A stretch of DNA of 64,000 nt from Rhizobium phaseoli (GTDB lineage Bacteria; Pseudomonadota; Alphaproteobacteria; Rhizobiales; Rhizobiaceae), in assembly GCF_010668805.1 (NCBI RefSeq), contig NZ_WUFT01000011.1, forward strand, positions 1 through 64,000, read 5' to 3'. Below are positions 28,590 to 36,938 of the stretch, piece after piece. The number at the start of each line of letters is the position of its first letter. Position 1 is the first letter of the stretch. The translations under genes and the position numbers were made by a program. The notes beneath the pieces were generated by a model, which was not told the DNA's origin, searched no databases, and was given only the letters and a program-made list of their open reading frames with translations.

Positions 28590-29666
28590 ATGACCCCTTC
28601 CCCAAACAGGCTGCGCATCGCCGTGCTCTTCGGCGGCCGCTCGGCCGAGCATGAGGTTTCCATCCTTTCGGCAACCAATGTCTTGGGCGCGCTCATGCCC
28701 GAGAAATATGACGCCATCCCCGTTTTCATCACCCGCGAGGGACAATGGCTGCTGAGCAATTTCGAGGACGGCATACTGGCGACACCGTCATCAGGCGTGG
28801 AAATCTGCCTCGTGCCGGGCGGACGCGGCCGGATGCTGGCGATCCCGGCCCATGGCGCGGCCCACGAATTGCCTGGGATCGACATCCTGTTTCCCGTGCT
28901 GCACGGCCTGCATGGCGAAGACGGATCGGTGCAGGGCCTGGCGGAGGTGGCGCGCGTGCCACTCGCCGGCTGCGGCATTCTCGGTTCGGCCGCGGCCCTC
29001 GACAAGGATATCGCCAAGCGCCTGCTGAAGGCGGCGGGCCTGCCGGTGGCGCGCTCGATGACAATGCGTGAGGATGCGGTCCCCTCGCTGACAGCCCTCG
29101 AAAGCGAGCTTGGACTGCCGCTCTTCATCAAGCCGGCGCGGCAGGGATCGTCGGTCGGTGTCGCCAAGGTTCATGCCAGCCAGGAATTCGCACCCGCCCT
29201 TGCCGAGGCCTTCCGCCACGATCGTATACTGCTCGCCGAGGAGTTCGTTGCCGGCCGCGAGATCGAATTCAGCGTGCTGGAGGATAGGGCAGGCGAACTC
29301 TTCGTCTCCCGGCCGGGCGAGATCGTGCCGGCCGAAAGTCACGGCTTCTACAGTTACGATGCCAAATACGTCGACGAGAAGGGCGCGGCGCTGAAAGTCC
29401 CGGCCGAACTGCCTGAGGAGGTCGAGACTGCCATGCGCGACATGGCCGCAAGAGCTTTCCGGGCGGTCGGCTGCGACGGCATGGCCCGCGTCGACTTTTT
29501 CCTGACGGACGACATGCGATTCCTCATCAACGAGCTCAACACCATCCCTGGCTTTACCAATATCAGCATGTATTCCAAGGCGATGGCGGCCAGCGGCGTC
29601 GGTTACGCCGAGATCATCGACCGCCTAGTGGACCACGGCCTGGCGCGCGCCGGCCGGGCTGTCTGA
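28590..29666 (+). CDS. ddl: D-alanine--D-alanine ligase
   Basis: A 358-residue ATP-grasp ligase of the longer DdlA/Van type. Motifs are FGGRSAEHEVSILSA, HGLHGEDGSVQG, FIKPARQGSSVGVAK, EIEFSVLE, ESHGFYSYDAKY and INELNTIPGFTNISMY. The Tyr in the omega loop (SYDAKY) favours dipeptide formation with D-Ala. It is far from any mur/fts gene in this window, so it is probably a second copy. It forms a pair with the C39-like gene. Confidence 0.93.
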   Translation: MTPSPNRLRIAVLFGGRSAEHEVSILSATNVLGALMPEKYDAIPVFITREGQWLLSNFEDGILATPSSGVEICLVPGGRGRMLAIPAHGAAHELPGIDILFPVLHGLHGEDGSVQGLAEVARVPLAGCGILGSAAALDKDIAKRLLKAAGLPVARSMTMREDAVPSLTALESELGLPLFIKPARQGSSVGVAKVHASQEFAPALAEAFRHDRILLAEEFVAGREIEFSVLEDRAGELFVSRPGEIVPAESHGFYSYDAKYVDEKGAALKVPAELPEEVETAMRDMAARAFRAVGCDGMARVDFFLTDDMRFLINELNTIPGFTNISMYSKAMAASGVGYAEIIDRLVDHGLARAGRAV

Positions 29667-29760
29667 GCATGAACAGGTCGGTCCTGATTTCAGGCTGTTC
29701 CGGATCAACACGTACGGTCGAAGACGTCTGCCTCCAAGCGCCGTTCCTATGACCATTTTC

Positions 29761-30270
29761 TCAGGACGCGAAATGACGATAAACGAGATCCTCAGGATCG
29801 GTTCGAGGAGCCGTCAGATCAAGACGCCCGCCCAACCGTTGCGCGACAGCAATCGAGGCGGCGTTTCCGGGGCCGATATAGCTGACGAGCGACGGCACGC
29901 TGAGCGTCGCAAAGGCCCAGTCGCGCAACGCCAGGGCTGCCTCGGTCGCATAACCTCTGCCCTCATGGCCTTCATCAACGAACCATCCCAGTTCCTTTTC
30001 CGGGAAGAGCGGCCCGTGATTGATCCCGACCTGGCCGACGCATTCGCCGGTCTCGGCAAGGTCGATCATCAGCGCCCCGTGCCCGAAAAGTTGCCAGAGC
30101 GCCACGTCGTGACAGAACATTCCCCAGGACGCGCGCAGATCGAACGGCCCGCCCATTCCAACCGATCGCGGCGAGGCCATCAGCCGCGCATAGGCGGCGA
30201 AATCGTCGAGAACAGGCATGCGGAGTCTCAGACGCTCGGTTCGGATGTTTATCGCGCCGATTTCCGACAT
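29761..30270 (-). CDS. GNAT-family acetyltransferase, RimJ-like
   Basis: A 169-residue GNAT protein of the RimJ/RimL-like group (Acetyltransf_3): NIRTERLRLRMP near the start, GCV-type strand, KELGWFVDEGHEGRGYATEA as acetyl-CoA loop. The start ATG 30270 lies 13 bases after the stop of the second acetyltransferase, so both are likely co-transcribed. Substrate unknown. Confidence 0.88.
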   Translation of the reverse strand: MSEIGAINIRTERLRLRMPVLDDFAAYARLMASPRSVGMGGPFDLRASWGMFCHDVALWQLFGHGALMIDLAETGECVGQVGINHGPLFPEKELGWFVDEGHEGRGYATEAALALRDWAFATLSVPSLVSYIGPGNAASIAVAQRLGGRLDLTAPRTDPEDLVYRHFAS

Positions 30271-30283
30271 GTCGTCGCTTCTG

Positions 30284-30790
30284 TCAGGTGGGGTTTGGAG
30301 TTTCAAAGGCCGGGGAAAATTGCAGCATTCCGCTTGGCGTAGGCCCATGAAAAACAATACGCTGCACGAGCCGCTTATCGAGATCGAGATACATCAGCTG
30401 CCCGTCGCTGCTGAAGCCGACGCGGCTATAGATTTCTGGGTTTCCGATCAAAGCACAGCCGGTGGCACCTCTCTCCTTCAACAGCTCAAGTCCCCTCACA
30501 ATCAACGCCTTGCCGATCCCCTGCCGCTGTCTCTCCGGCTTGACCGATATCGGACCCAGTCCGAACCAGCCGTCTTGCACGTCGTTGATCGTCACCGGCG
30601 AAAACGCGACATGCCCCAGGATCTCGCCTTCATCTTCTGCAACCAGCGAAATCGCCAGATCGCCGCTCGCACGAAGTCTGCGAATGATTTCCGCTTCCGT
30701 ACCCTCGCTGTAAGGCATCGGCGCGAAGGCAATCGAGGTCAGATCGTGGATCGCACCGATATCCCCCGGCGCCTCGTATCGCATCAGCAT
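30284..30790 (-). CDS. GNAT-family N-acetyltransferase, YhbS-like
   Basis: A 168-residue GNAT protein with GLGPISVKPERQRQGIGKALI (acetyl-CoA pyrophosphate loop RQGIGKA) and a C-terminal half resembling YhbS-type proteins (GATGCALIGNPEIYSRVGF, about residues 108-127). The start ATG 30790 has GGAGC six bases upstream. It lies 30 bases from the ParE gene. Confidence 0.88.
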   Translation of the reverse strand: MLMRYEAPGDIGAIHDLTSIAFAPMPYSEGTEAEIIRRLRASGDLAISLVAEDEGEILGHVAFSPVTINDVQDGWFGLGPISVKPERQRQGIGKALIVRGLELLKERGATGCALIGNPEIYSRVGFSSDGQLMYLDLDKRLVQRIVFHGPTPSGMLQFSPAFETPNPT

Positions 30791-30820
30791 CTTTTAGCTC
30801 CCTCGGCGACATCGATGGCA

Positions 30821-31120
30821 TCACTCTTCGTAGAGACGCAGTTCCTGCCCGCCGGACATGATCCTGAGAATATAGACCGTTTCTTCTTCAACTGAGAAAG
30901 CAATGCTCAGGCTTCGTTCGAAGCCGACGATCCTAAGGCCATCACGAATCTCGTTGCGAACCGTTCCCCGCTTTGGAAAGCTTTGAAAAGCTTCCAGAAA
31001 TGTTTGAAGGCGATCGATATAATTTTGAGCAGCAGCCTCTCCGGCGCGCGGTACAAGATATTCCAACAACGCATCGACATCCTGTCGAGCCGCGACACTC
31101 AGCCGGACCGTGTATTTCAT
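30821..31120 (-). CDS. parE: ParE/RelE-superfamily toxin
   Basis: A 99-residue toxin: YTVRLSVAARQDVDALLEYL at the start, NYIDRLQTFLEAF, then RIVGFERSLSIAF and VYILRIMSGGQEL. The ParE fold usually poisons DNA gyrase; RelE relatives cleave mRNA, so the target is inferred. Its start overlaps the antitoxin stop by one base (TAATG). Membership of a chromosomal addiction pair is clear from context. Confidence 0.9.
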   Translation of the reverse strand: MKYTVRLSVAARQDVDALLEYLVPRAGEAAAQNYIDRLQTFLEAFQSFPKRGTVRNEIRDGLRIVGFERSLSIAFSVEEETVYILRIMSGGQELRLYEE

Positions 31121-31401
31121 TACTTGGTTTTGGCCGCGATGGATTTGATGCTTTTGCCGAAACCCTCGAACGCATCGTCCAAGGATACCGATCTCTCAGG
31201 ATGAGCCTTGAGCTCATCGTAAACAGGTGCAACCTCTTCGCGGAGCCAACGCTCCACCGCAGCATCTCGCGCCGCAAGGGTTCGCAGCCCATCGCGGATG
31301 ACTTCGCTTTCTGTGGCGTATTCTCCCGACGCGACCTTAGCCTTCACCATTTCGGCCATCTCGATCGGCAAGGTGATACTTAAAGATTGAGTTGTCCGCA
31401 T
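31120..31401 (-). CDS. parD: ParD-type antitoxin
   Basis: A 93-residue ribbon-helix-helix protein: SLSITLPIEMAEMVKAKVAS then GEYATESEVIRDGLRTL, the usual ParD DNA-binding region. The acidic C-terminus (SLDDAFEGFGKSIKSI) binds the toxin. It leads the pair and overlaps parE. Its promoter is expected to be autorepressed by the ParDE complex. Confidence 0.92.
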   Translation of the reverse strand: MRTTQSLSITLPIEMAEMVKAKVASGEYATESEVIRDGLRTLAARDAAVERWLREEVAPVYDELKAHPERSVSLDDAFEGFGKSIKSIAAKTK

Positions 31402-31515
31402 AGAATTGACTCTCGTGCTCCATCCTTATCGCATGGAGCACGATTAAATCCTACATTTTCTCGAAATTCTAGCGCCCGGTTTTCGTATCCTGCTGAAGCA
31501 CCGCGACGCAATTCA

Positions 31516-31543
31516 TTAAAAAGCCCGGCGCGACGGCCGGGCT
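31516..31543 (-). terminator. Rho-independent terminator of gnd
   Basis: Read on the minus strand, AGCCCGGC and CGCCGGGCT pair around CGTCG and are followed by TTTTAA. It lies 27 bases past the gnd stop, the expected place. Confidence 0.85.
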
Positions 31544-31569
31544 CTTGCTTGATGTCGTCTCGGCAAACC

Positions 31570-33000
31570 TTAGAAAGTCGCCGCACCGCTGCCCCAAGGG
31601 CCGTGATGGAAATCCTTGCCATCCAGGCGGTCGAAGCCGTGGGCGCCGAAGAAATCGCGCTGCGCCTGGATGAGGTTGGCCGTTCCCCTGCCCTGGCGGT
31701 AAGCGTCGAAATAGGTGAGCGCCGAGGACAGCGCCGGCACCGGCAGGCCGGCTGAAATGGCCGCAGTGACGACGCGGCGCAAGGCCGGGATCGATTCCTT
31801 GACCATGTCGGAAAAGGCCGGCGTGACGATCAGGTTCGCAGCGTCCGGAGCCTTGGTGAAGGCCGAGGTGATCTCGTCGAGGAACTGCGAGCGGATGATG
31901 CAGCCGGCGCGCCAGATCCTGGCAATCGTCGGCATCGGCAGAGACCAGTTGAACTCACGCGACGCTTCCGCCATCACCGCGAAGCCCTGCGCATAGGCGC
32001 CGATCTTGGCGGCAAACAGCGCCAGCTCCAGATCCTTGTTGAGCTCGGGGCCGTAAGCGATCGGGAAGGATGCCGCCTGCTTGCCGAAGATCTTTTCGGC
32101 GGCTTCGCGCTGCGATTTCATCGAGGAGAGGCTGCGGGCGGCGACTGCGGCTTCGATCGCCGTTGCCGGAATGCCCATGTTCTGTGCCTCGATCGCCGAC
32201 CATTTGCCGGTGCCCTTCTGGCCGGCCTTGTCGAGGATCATGTCGACCATCGGCCCACCGGAAACGGGATCGGCGGCGGCAAGCACCTTCTCGGAAATCT
32301 CGATCAGGTAGGAGTTCAGCCGGCCCTTGTTCCATTCGCCGAAGATGCCAGAGATGTCGGAGGCGCTCTTGTCGAGGCCGTCGCGCAGGATGCCGTAGAT
32401 TTCGGCGATCATCTGCATATCTGCATATTCGATGCCGTTATGGATGGTCTTGACGAAATGGCCGGCGCCGTCATTGCCGAGCCAGGCAACGCAGGGCTCG
32501 TCATTGTAGCGGGCGGCAATCGAGGTCAGAACCTTCTCGACGCGCTTCCAGGAATCCTCCGTGCCACCGACCATGATCGACGGGCCGTGGCGCGCACCTT
32601 CCTCGCCGCCGGACACACCCATGCCGATGAAGGTCAGATCGGTATTCTTCAAGCGGTCGAAGCGGGCGACGGTGTCGCGGAAATTGGCGTTGCCGGCATC
32701 GATCATGATGTCGCCCTTGGACAGATGCGGGCGCAGCAACTCCATCTGTTGGTCGACGGGATCGCCCGCCTTGATCATGATGATGATCGGGCGCGGCGGC
32801 CGGATCGCATCGACGAATTCTTCGATGGTCTTGCACGGAATGATCTGCTTTTTCAGATCGCCGGCGCTTTCGTAGAACTCGTCGGTTTTCTCAGGCGTAC
32901 GGTTGAAGACCGCAATTTTATTGCCTTTCTCGGCGATGTTGAGCGCCAGGTTGGAGCCCATGACCGCAAGACCGATCAGTCCGATTTCTGCCTTTTCCAC
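31570..33000 (-). CDS. gnd: 6-phosphogluconate dehydrogenase, decarboxylating
   Basis: A 476-residue enzyme, the standard length. It oxidises 6-phosphogluconate to ribulose 5-phosphate plus CO2 in the oxidative pentose phosphate pathway. Motifs are GLAVMGSNLALN (NADP), VSGGEEGARHGPSIM, and HNGIEYADMQMI. The start is GTG 33000 with a perfect CGGAGG six bases upstream; a longer ORF to 33204 is not used. Single gene, with its own terminator. Confidence 0.97.
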   Translation of the reverse strand: MEKAEIGLIGLAVMGSNLALNIAEKGNKIAVFNRTPEKTDEFYESAGDLKKQIIPCKTIEEFVDAIRPPRPIIIMIKAGDPVDQQMELLRPHLSKGDIMIDAGNANFRDTVARFDRLKNTDLTFIGMGVSGGEEGARHGPSIMVGGTEDSWKRVEKVLTSIAARYNDEPCVAWLGNDGAGHFVKTIHNGIEYADMQMIAEIYGILRDGLDKSASDISGIFGEWNKGRLNSYLIEISEKVLAAADPVSGGPMVDMILDKAGQKGTGKWSAIEAQNMGIPATAIEAAVAARSLSSMKSQREAAEKIFGKQAASFPIAYGPELNKDLELALFAAKIGAYAQGFAVMAEASREFNWSLPMPTIARIWRAGCIIRSQFLDEITSAFTKAPDAANLIVTPAFSDMVKESIPALRRVVTAAISAGLPVPALSSALTYFDAYRQGRGTANLIQAQRDFFGAHGFDRLDGKDFHHGPWGSGAATF

Positions 33001-33226
33001 GACAAACCTCCGATGTGTCATTTGGACCGGTGTTGTGGCACTGTCTCGGTCAAACGGCAAGTCTCGCAAGGGTCTAATCGGTTCGCAAAAACCAATGAAA
33101 TGAAGCTTGCAAGATCCCGGCTTGTCCGACAACCGTTTGCGCCGGCTCATCGGCAACCAAGTTTTCTCGCGACCTCCCCTTGATGCCCTATCTGATGGTA
33201 TCATCGGCGTTTCGGGAGATATCGCC

Positions 33227-34018
33227 TTGGCCTCGAAAAAACGAAACGATACGGCTCTGCTTGCGGCCCGCGCCGGCCGCTACGGCGAATGCACACCGCC
33301 GCCGCCGCTACGGCGCTATTTCTGCCGGCTCTGGTCGCATGCACTCCATGACGGACCACCGGCAATGGTGGCGATCGTGCCGGACGGTTATTGCGATCTC
33401 CTCTGGATCGACGGCCGACTGGTTGTCGCCGGTCCCGATAGGACCGCGGCCTTTCCCGTCCTCCGGCCTGGCGCGACGGTCGTCGGCGCACGTTTTGCGC
33501 CGGGCGCCGCGGCAGCCTGGCTGAAGACGCCGCTTTCGGCGCTGGTCGGCCGCTTGGTGCCGCTTGCTGACATCGGCTGGAAGGACGCGGCCGAATTCGA
33601 GGCACGACTTGGCGATTGTCGCGGGCCTTCGGCAGCCATGGCGCTGTTTGGCCGCTTGCTGGAAGAAGCCATCCGCGATGAGGACGAACCTGCCCGGGAT
33701 GCCGCCATTATCTTCGCCGCCGCCGACAGCGGTCGCCCGGTATCCGGTCCGTTTGGCCGGCTCGGCATGAGCGAAAGGCAGTTGCGCCGCCGCTGCCACC
33801 ATCATTTCGGCTATGGCGTCAAGACGCTGGAACGGATCCGCCGATTCCAGCGTTTCCTCAACTTATGCCGCAGCTCGGACACGATGCCGCTTGCCGGCAT
33901 CGCACTCGAGGCTGGCTTTACCGACCAGGCCCACATGACGCGCGAGGTCGGCGAGTTCTCGAGCCTGACACCCGCCGTCATTCTCGGCCAGCTCAGCATC
34001 TCGAAAAGGCCAGGCTGA
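33227..34018 (+). CDS. AraC-family transcriptional regulator
   Basis: About 263 residues. The N-terminal part carries a DUF6597-like region (RYFCRLWSHAL, IVPDGYCDLLWIDGRL). The C-terminal AraC helix-turn-helix pair spans about residues 165-255 (GMSERQLRRRCHHHFGYGVK and IALEAGFTDQAHMTREVGEF). TTG 33227 with GGGAG eight bases upstream is my chosen start, but TTG 33107 is in frame. It precedes two small genes that may be its targets. Confidence 0.85.
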   Translation: MASKKRNDTALLAARAGRYGECTPPPPLRRYFCRLWSHALHDGPPAMVAIVPDGYCDLLWIDGRLVVAGPDRTAAFPVLRPGATVVGARFAPGAAAAWLKTPLSALVGRLVPLADIGWKDAAEFEARLGDCRGPSAAMALFGRLLEEAIRDEDEPARDAAIIFAAADSGRPVSGPFGRLGMSERQLRRRCHHHFGYGVKTLERIRRFQRFLNLCRSSDTMPLAGIALEAGFTDQAHMTREVGEFSSLTPAVILGQLSISKRPG

Positions 34019-34088
34019 CCGTTTTGTTCAAGACGCAGCGGATCGGCCTGTTATGACAGCCAGACCAAATACCAAGGACCTGCAAGCC

Positions 34089-34487
34089 ATGTCGACGATG
34101 CCCGCGAAAATCATCCACCAATCGATCGAACGCGACTGGCGCGACGTCTATGATTTCGCCGGCAAGCCGGAGAACATGCCGCTCTGGGCCTCCGGCCTTG
34201 CGAGCGGCCTCGTGCCAAACGGCGCCGACTGGATTGCCCATGGCGCGCTTGGCACCGTCAAGGTGAGCTTCGTGCCGACCAATGAATTCGGCGTGATCGA
34301 CCACACGGTGACGATCGAATCCGGCCTCAGGGTCTATAATGCGCTGCGCATCGTGCCGAACGGCGATGGCTGCGAGGTCATGTTCACGCTGTTGCGCCTA
34401 CCCGGCATGACCGATGCGCAGTTTTCAGCCGATGCCGCCCATGTCGAGAAGGACCTCGCCATGCTGAAAGCCCTGATGGAGAGATAG
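34089..34487 (+). CDS. SRPBCC (START-like) domain protein
   Basis: A 132-residue protein with the helix-grip arrangement of SRPBCC proteins: IHQSIERDWRDVYDFAGKPE at the start, then WASGL and repeated strands ending in LLRLPGMTDAQF. Such proteins bind hydrophobic ligands. The start could also be ATG 34053. It stops one base before the VOC gene starts, so translation is probably coupled. Confidence 0.78.
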   Translation: MSTMPAKIIHQSIERDWRDVYDFAGKPENMPLWASGLASGLVPNGADWIAHGALGTVKVSFVPTNEFGVIDHTVTIESGLRVYNALRIVPNGDGCEVMFTLLRLPGMTDAQFSADAAHVEKDLAMLKALMER

Positions 34488-34847
34488 ATGGCAGAGAAGT
34501 CAGAAAACCACGATCGCCGCATCGATTATGTCGAATTCAACGTCGCCGACATCGCCGCCGCCAAAGCCTTTTACGGCTCGGCCTTCGGCTGGCGCTTCAC
34601 CGATTACGGCCCGAACTACTGCGAATTCGACGATGGCCGGCTGAAAGGCGGCTTCACCGATTTCGGACCCGTGCGGCCGGGCGGCCCGCTTGTTGTCGTC
34701 TATGCCAGAGATCTTGAAGAGGTGCTGACGTCGGTCGAGAGGGCCGGCGGTACGATCGTCCGGCCGATCACCGACTTTCCCGGCGGCCGCCGTTTCCACT
34801 TCCTCGACCGCGACGGGTATGAACTCGCAGTCTGGGCGACGGCCTGA
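34488..34847 (+). CDS. VOC-superfamily (glyoxalase-like) protein
   Basis: A 119-residue VOC domain: IDYVEFNVADIAAAKAFYGS, FGWRFTDYGPNYCEF, then the second half VVVYARDLEEVL and GRRFHFLDRDGYELAVW with the metal-ligand Glu near the end. Many relatives are metal-dependent lyases or antibiotic-binding proteins. It follows the SRPBCC gene without a gap. Confidence 0.87.
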   Translation: MAEKSENHDRRIDYVEFNVADIAAAKAFYGSAFGWRFTDYGPNYCEFDDGRLKGGFTDFGPVRPGGPLVVVYARDLEEVLTSVERAGGTIVRPITDFPGGRRFHFLDRDGYELAVWATA

Positions 34848-34868
34848 AGGCAGCCGATTGATCCGCCA

Positions 34869-34980
34869 GAGCATGACGCCGAAAGTGTGCGCGGTTCTCT
34901 TATGACATCATGCTCCAACTCTTTAATTTAGAACAGGATTCAGATTTCAGGCCAACCCGGCCTAGAATCATCCTGTTCTA
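34869..34980. repeat. Palindromic mosaic elements, families C and D
   Basis: First palindrome AGAGCATGAC with TCATGCTC (34869-34916) then TAGAACAGGATT with AATCATCCTGTTCTA (34930-34980). The second arm encodes the last residues and stop of the PAS protein. A relative of the first element is at 47704-47752. Confidence 0.78.
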
Positions 34981-35699
34981 AGCCGCCGCAGATCGATATC
35001 CTCCATGACGAGCAGGGCGCCGATCACCGTACCGCCAGCATCACGCAACGGCGACATGCGGCAGCGCACCCGCCCCGAACCGGCACGACCAGTCGGGCGC
35101 TCATAGGTGTAATCGATCTGCTCACCGGCAAAGCAGGCGTCGAGCTTGTATTTGGCGCACGCGGCAAAGAACTCCTCTCCGATGAATTCGGAAATATGAC
35201 GTCCGATGAGTTCCATCGGCTTCATGTTGAGATCGGCACAGTTGGCCGGGTTGGAATAGAGATAGCGGTAATCCCGTGTCAGCACCGCGACGCGGTCCGG
35301 CAGGGTTTCGAGGATCGCCGCATTGAGAAACTGCCCGTTGTCGGTATCCGGCACATAGGCGGCCGGTGGCTCGATACGCACGTCCTGCGGCGAAGGCACG
35401 CGCCAGTCTGGCCCATGCGTGCCGAAATAGCGATCGAGCAGATAGGAAAGCACCGTCGTGTGCTCGGTGACGCTGGCGCTGTCGTCGGCGTCCTGGCTAA
35501 TCAAGTGGCTGACGAACTGCAACTGCATATACACTTCGAGCAGATTGACCGCTCGATGGGCGAGGATTGCCTCGACCAGCGGCTCGACATGGCCGTCGAG
35601 CGCTGTGACGCGCTGATCGTCACCCAGCCGTATGGCTTCCTCGATTTGCGTGCAACGCATGGAGAAAGCTCGAAAAAGCTCCAGCAAAACGCCTCCCAT
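34968..35699 (-). CDS. PAS-domain protein
   Basis: A 243-residue protein without membrane segments. The N-terminal half is helical; the C-terminal half (about residues 124-235) is a PAS domain with LPDRVAVLTRDYRYLYSNPA and IGRHISEFIGEEFF, ending VMEDIDLRRL. No output domain (kinase, GGDEF, methyl acceptor) is present, so it may act as a single-domain sensor or partner protein. The start ATG 35699 is not strongly supported. Its last four residues and stop are supplied by the palindromic repeat, which may be a recent C-terminal replacement. Confidence 0.8.
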   Translation of the reverse strand: MGGVLLELFRAFSMRCTQIEEAIRLGDDQRVTALDGHVEPLVEAILAHRAVNLLEVYMQLQFVSHLISQDADDSASVTEHTTVLSYLLDRYFGTHGPDWRVPSPQDVRIEPPAAYVPDTDNGQFLNAAILETLPDRVAVLTRDYRYLYSNPANCADLNMKPMELIGRHISEFIGEEFFAACAKYKLDACFAGEQIDYTYERPTGRAGSGRVRCRMSPLRDAGGTVIGALLVMEDIDLRRLRTG

Positions 35700-35757
35700 C
35701 CCACAGTCCCAAGAGACGAGTCCGAAACCTGACGGGGCCGCATCTCTACTGCATAAT

Positions 35758-35860
35758 TCTATCCTTAAATCGGAATCGATTTAAAAATAGAATATGCAGC
35801 AATTCAAAGTACTACAGCGTCTTTGCGCGTCCGAAAGACGCACTGCGCTGTAGAATGCGC
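35758..35860. repeat. Palindromic mosaic element, family E
   Basis: CTACAGCGTCTTTGCGCGTC and GACGCACTGCGCTGTAG form an interrupted palindrome (35812-35853), preceded by AAATCGGAATCGATTT (35766-35781). A degenerate copy lies at 63725-63770. Downstream of lpxXL, it may act as a terminator for either convergent transcript. Confidence 0.75.
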
Positions 35861-35995
35861 CTCACGGTAGATATTATTCGCGCTTTAGTGGTGACGGGGT
35901 AACATGAAGTGCCCTCAGTTTCAATCCGAGAGCGCCTGCCGCTTTTCACCGCTGATAAATGAGGGTGGACGTTTCTGCAGCATGATGCCGAAAGT

Positions 35996-36931
35996 CTAGG
36001 CGCTGAGCGTCTGCTTGATCTGCCAGCGGTCGTGATACCAAAGCCACTGCTCCGGGTATTCCCGCACCCAGTTTTCCACCTTGTCGTTGAGCAGCTGGGC
36101 GGCGGCTGGCAGGTCGAGATTGCCCATGGCGTCGCGCGGCATGTCCAGCCGCGGCTCGATCTCCAGCCGATAGCGATTGCCGGGAAGACGAATGCAACGC
36201 GCCGGATAGACCTCGCAGTCGAACTGGCGCACCAGCTTCGGCAGCAGCGGATTGGTCTTGACCTCGCGCCCGAAGAAGATCCCCTTCAACCCTTTGCGGA
36301 ATTTCTGGTCGACGAGCACGCCCACGCCCTGGCCGGCTTCCAGCTGCCGGGCGAGCGCGAAGGAGGAGCCGGCATGCGACGGCACCAGCTTGCCCATGCG
36401 CGCGCTCCTGAAATCGAACACTTTCTTGGCGATATAGGGATTGTTGGGCGGCCGGAAGAGCACGGTCACATGAAGGCCGAAGGCGGCACCCGCCACCGGC
36501 AGCAGCTCAAAATTGGCGGTATGGCCGGTAAAGACGATGAAGGGGCGCGGATTGTCGCGCAGATCGAGGAAGATCGGTATGCCCGATACCTCGACCCTGC
36601 CCGGCTCCGCATTTTCGGGATCATAGTCGAACAGCTGGTCGAGGAAGACGTATTCGGCGGCAAGACGGCCCATATTGCCCCAGCTTGCCAGCGCGATCTC
36701 TTCGATCTCGGCCTCGCTCTTTTCGGGAAAAGCGTTGCGCAGATTGGTCAGCATCAATCTGTGGCGGCTGGTCAGCCGGCCAAGACGGCGCATCGTCCTG
36801 TCGGCGAAGCGGATCGCGCCATCAGCCGGAAACAGCTTCAGGAAATTCAGAAAACCGAACATCAACTGCGCCACCGACCATTGCTGGAAGTGCCTGAGCG
36901 CCAAAACGATCCGGGTGATGAACAGCTTCAC
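35996..36931 (-). CDS. lpxXL: Lipid A very-long-chain acyltransferase LpxXL
   Basis: A 311-residue LpxL/HtrB-type acyltransferase. The catalytic HxxxxE lies in FTGHTANFELLPV (about residue 133-146), with membrane-binding segments at the N-terminus. It transfers the 27-hydroxyoctacosanoate carried on AcpXL to lipid A. It is the last gene of the acpXL cluster, seven bases after the alcohol dehydrogenase. The start is GTG 36931. The name rests on its place in the cluster and on the acyltransferase family. Confidence 0.95.
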   Translation of the reverse strand: MKLFITRIVLALRHFQQWSVAQLMFGFLNFLKLFPADGAIRFADRTMRRLGRLTSRHRLMLTNLRNAFPEKSEAEIEEIALASWGNMGRLAAEYVFLDQLFDYDPENAEPGRVEVSGIPIFLDLRDNPRPFIVFTGHTANFELLPVAGAAFGLHVTVLFRPPNNPYIAKKVFDFRSARMGKLVPSHAGSSFALARQLEAGQGVGVLVDQKFRKGLKGIFFGREVKTNPLLPKLVRQFDCEVYPARCIRLPGNRYRLEIEPRLDMPRDAMGNLDLPAAAQLLNDKVENWVREYPEQWLWYHDRWQIKQTLSA

Positions 36932-36938
36932 TTGGGGC

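Noticed and set aside
30821..31401. ParDE as part of a larger defence island or mobile element.
   Set aside because: The neighbours are ordinary acetyltransferases and gnd; no integrase, att site or tRNA is nearby.
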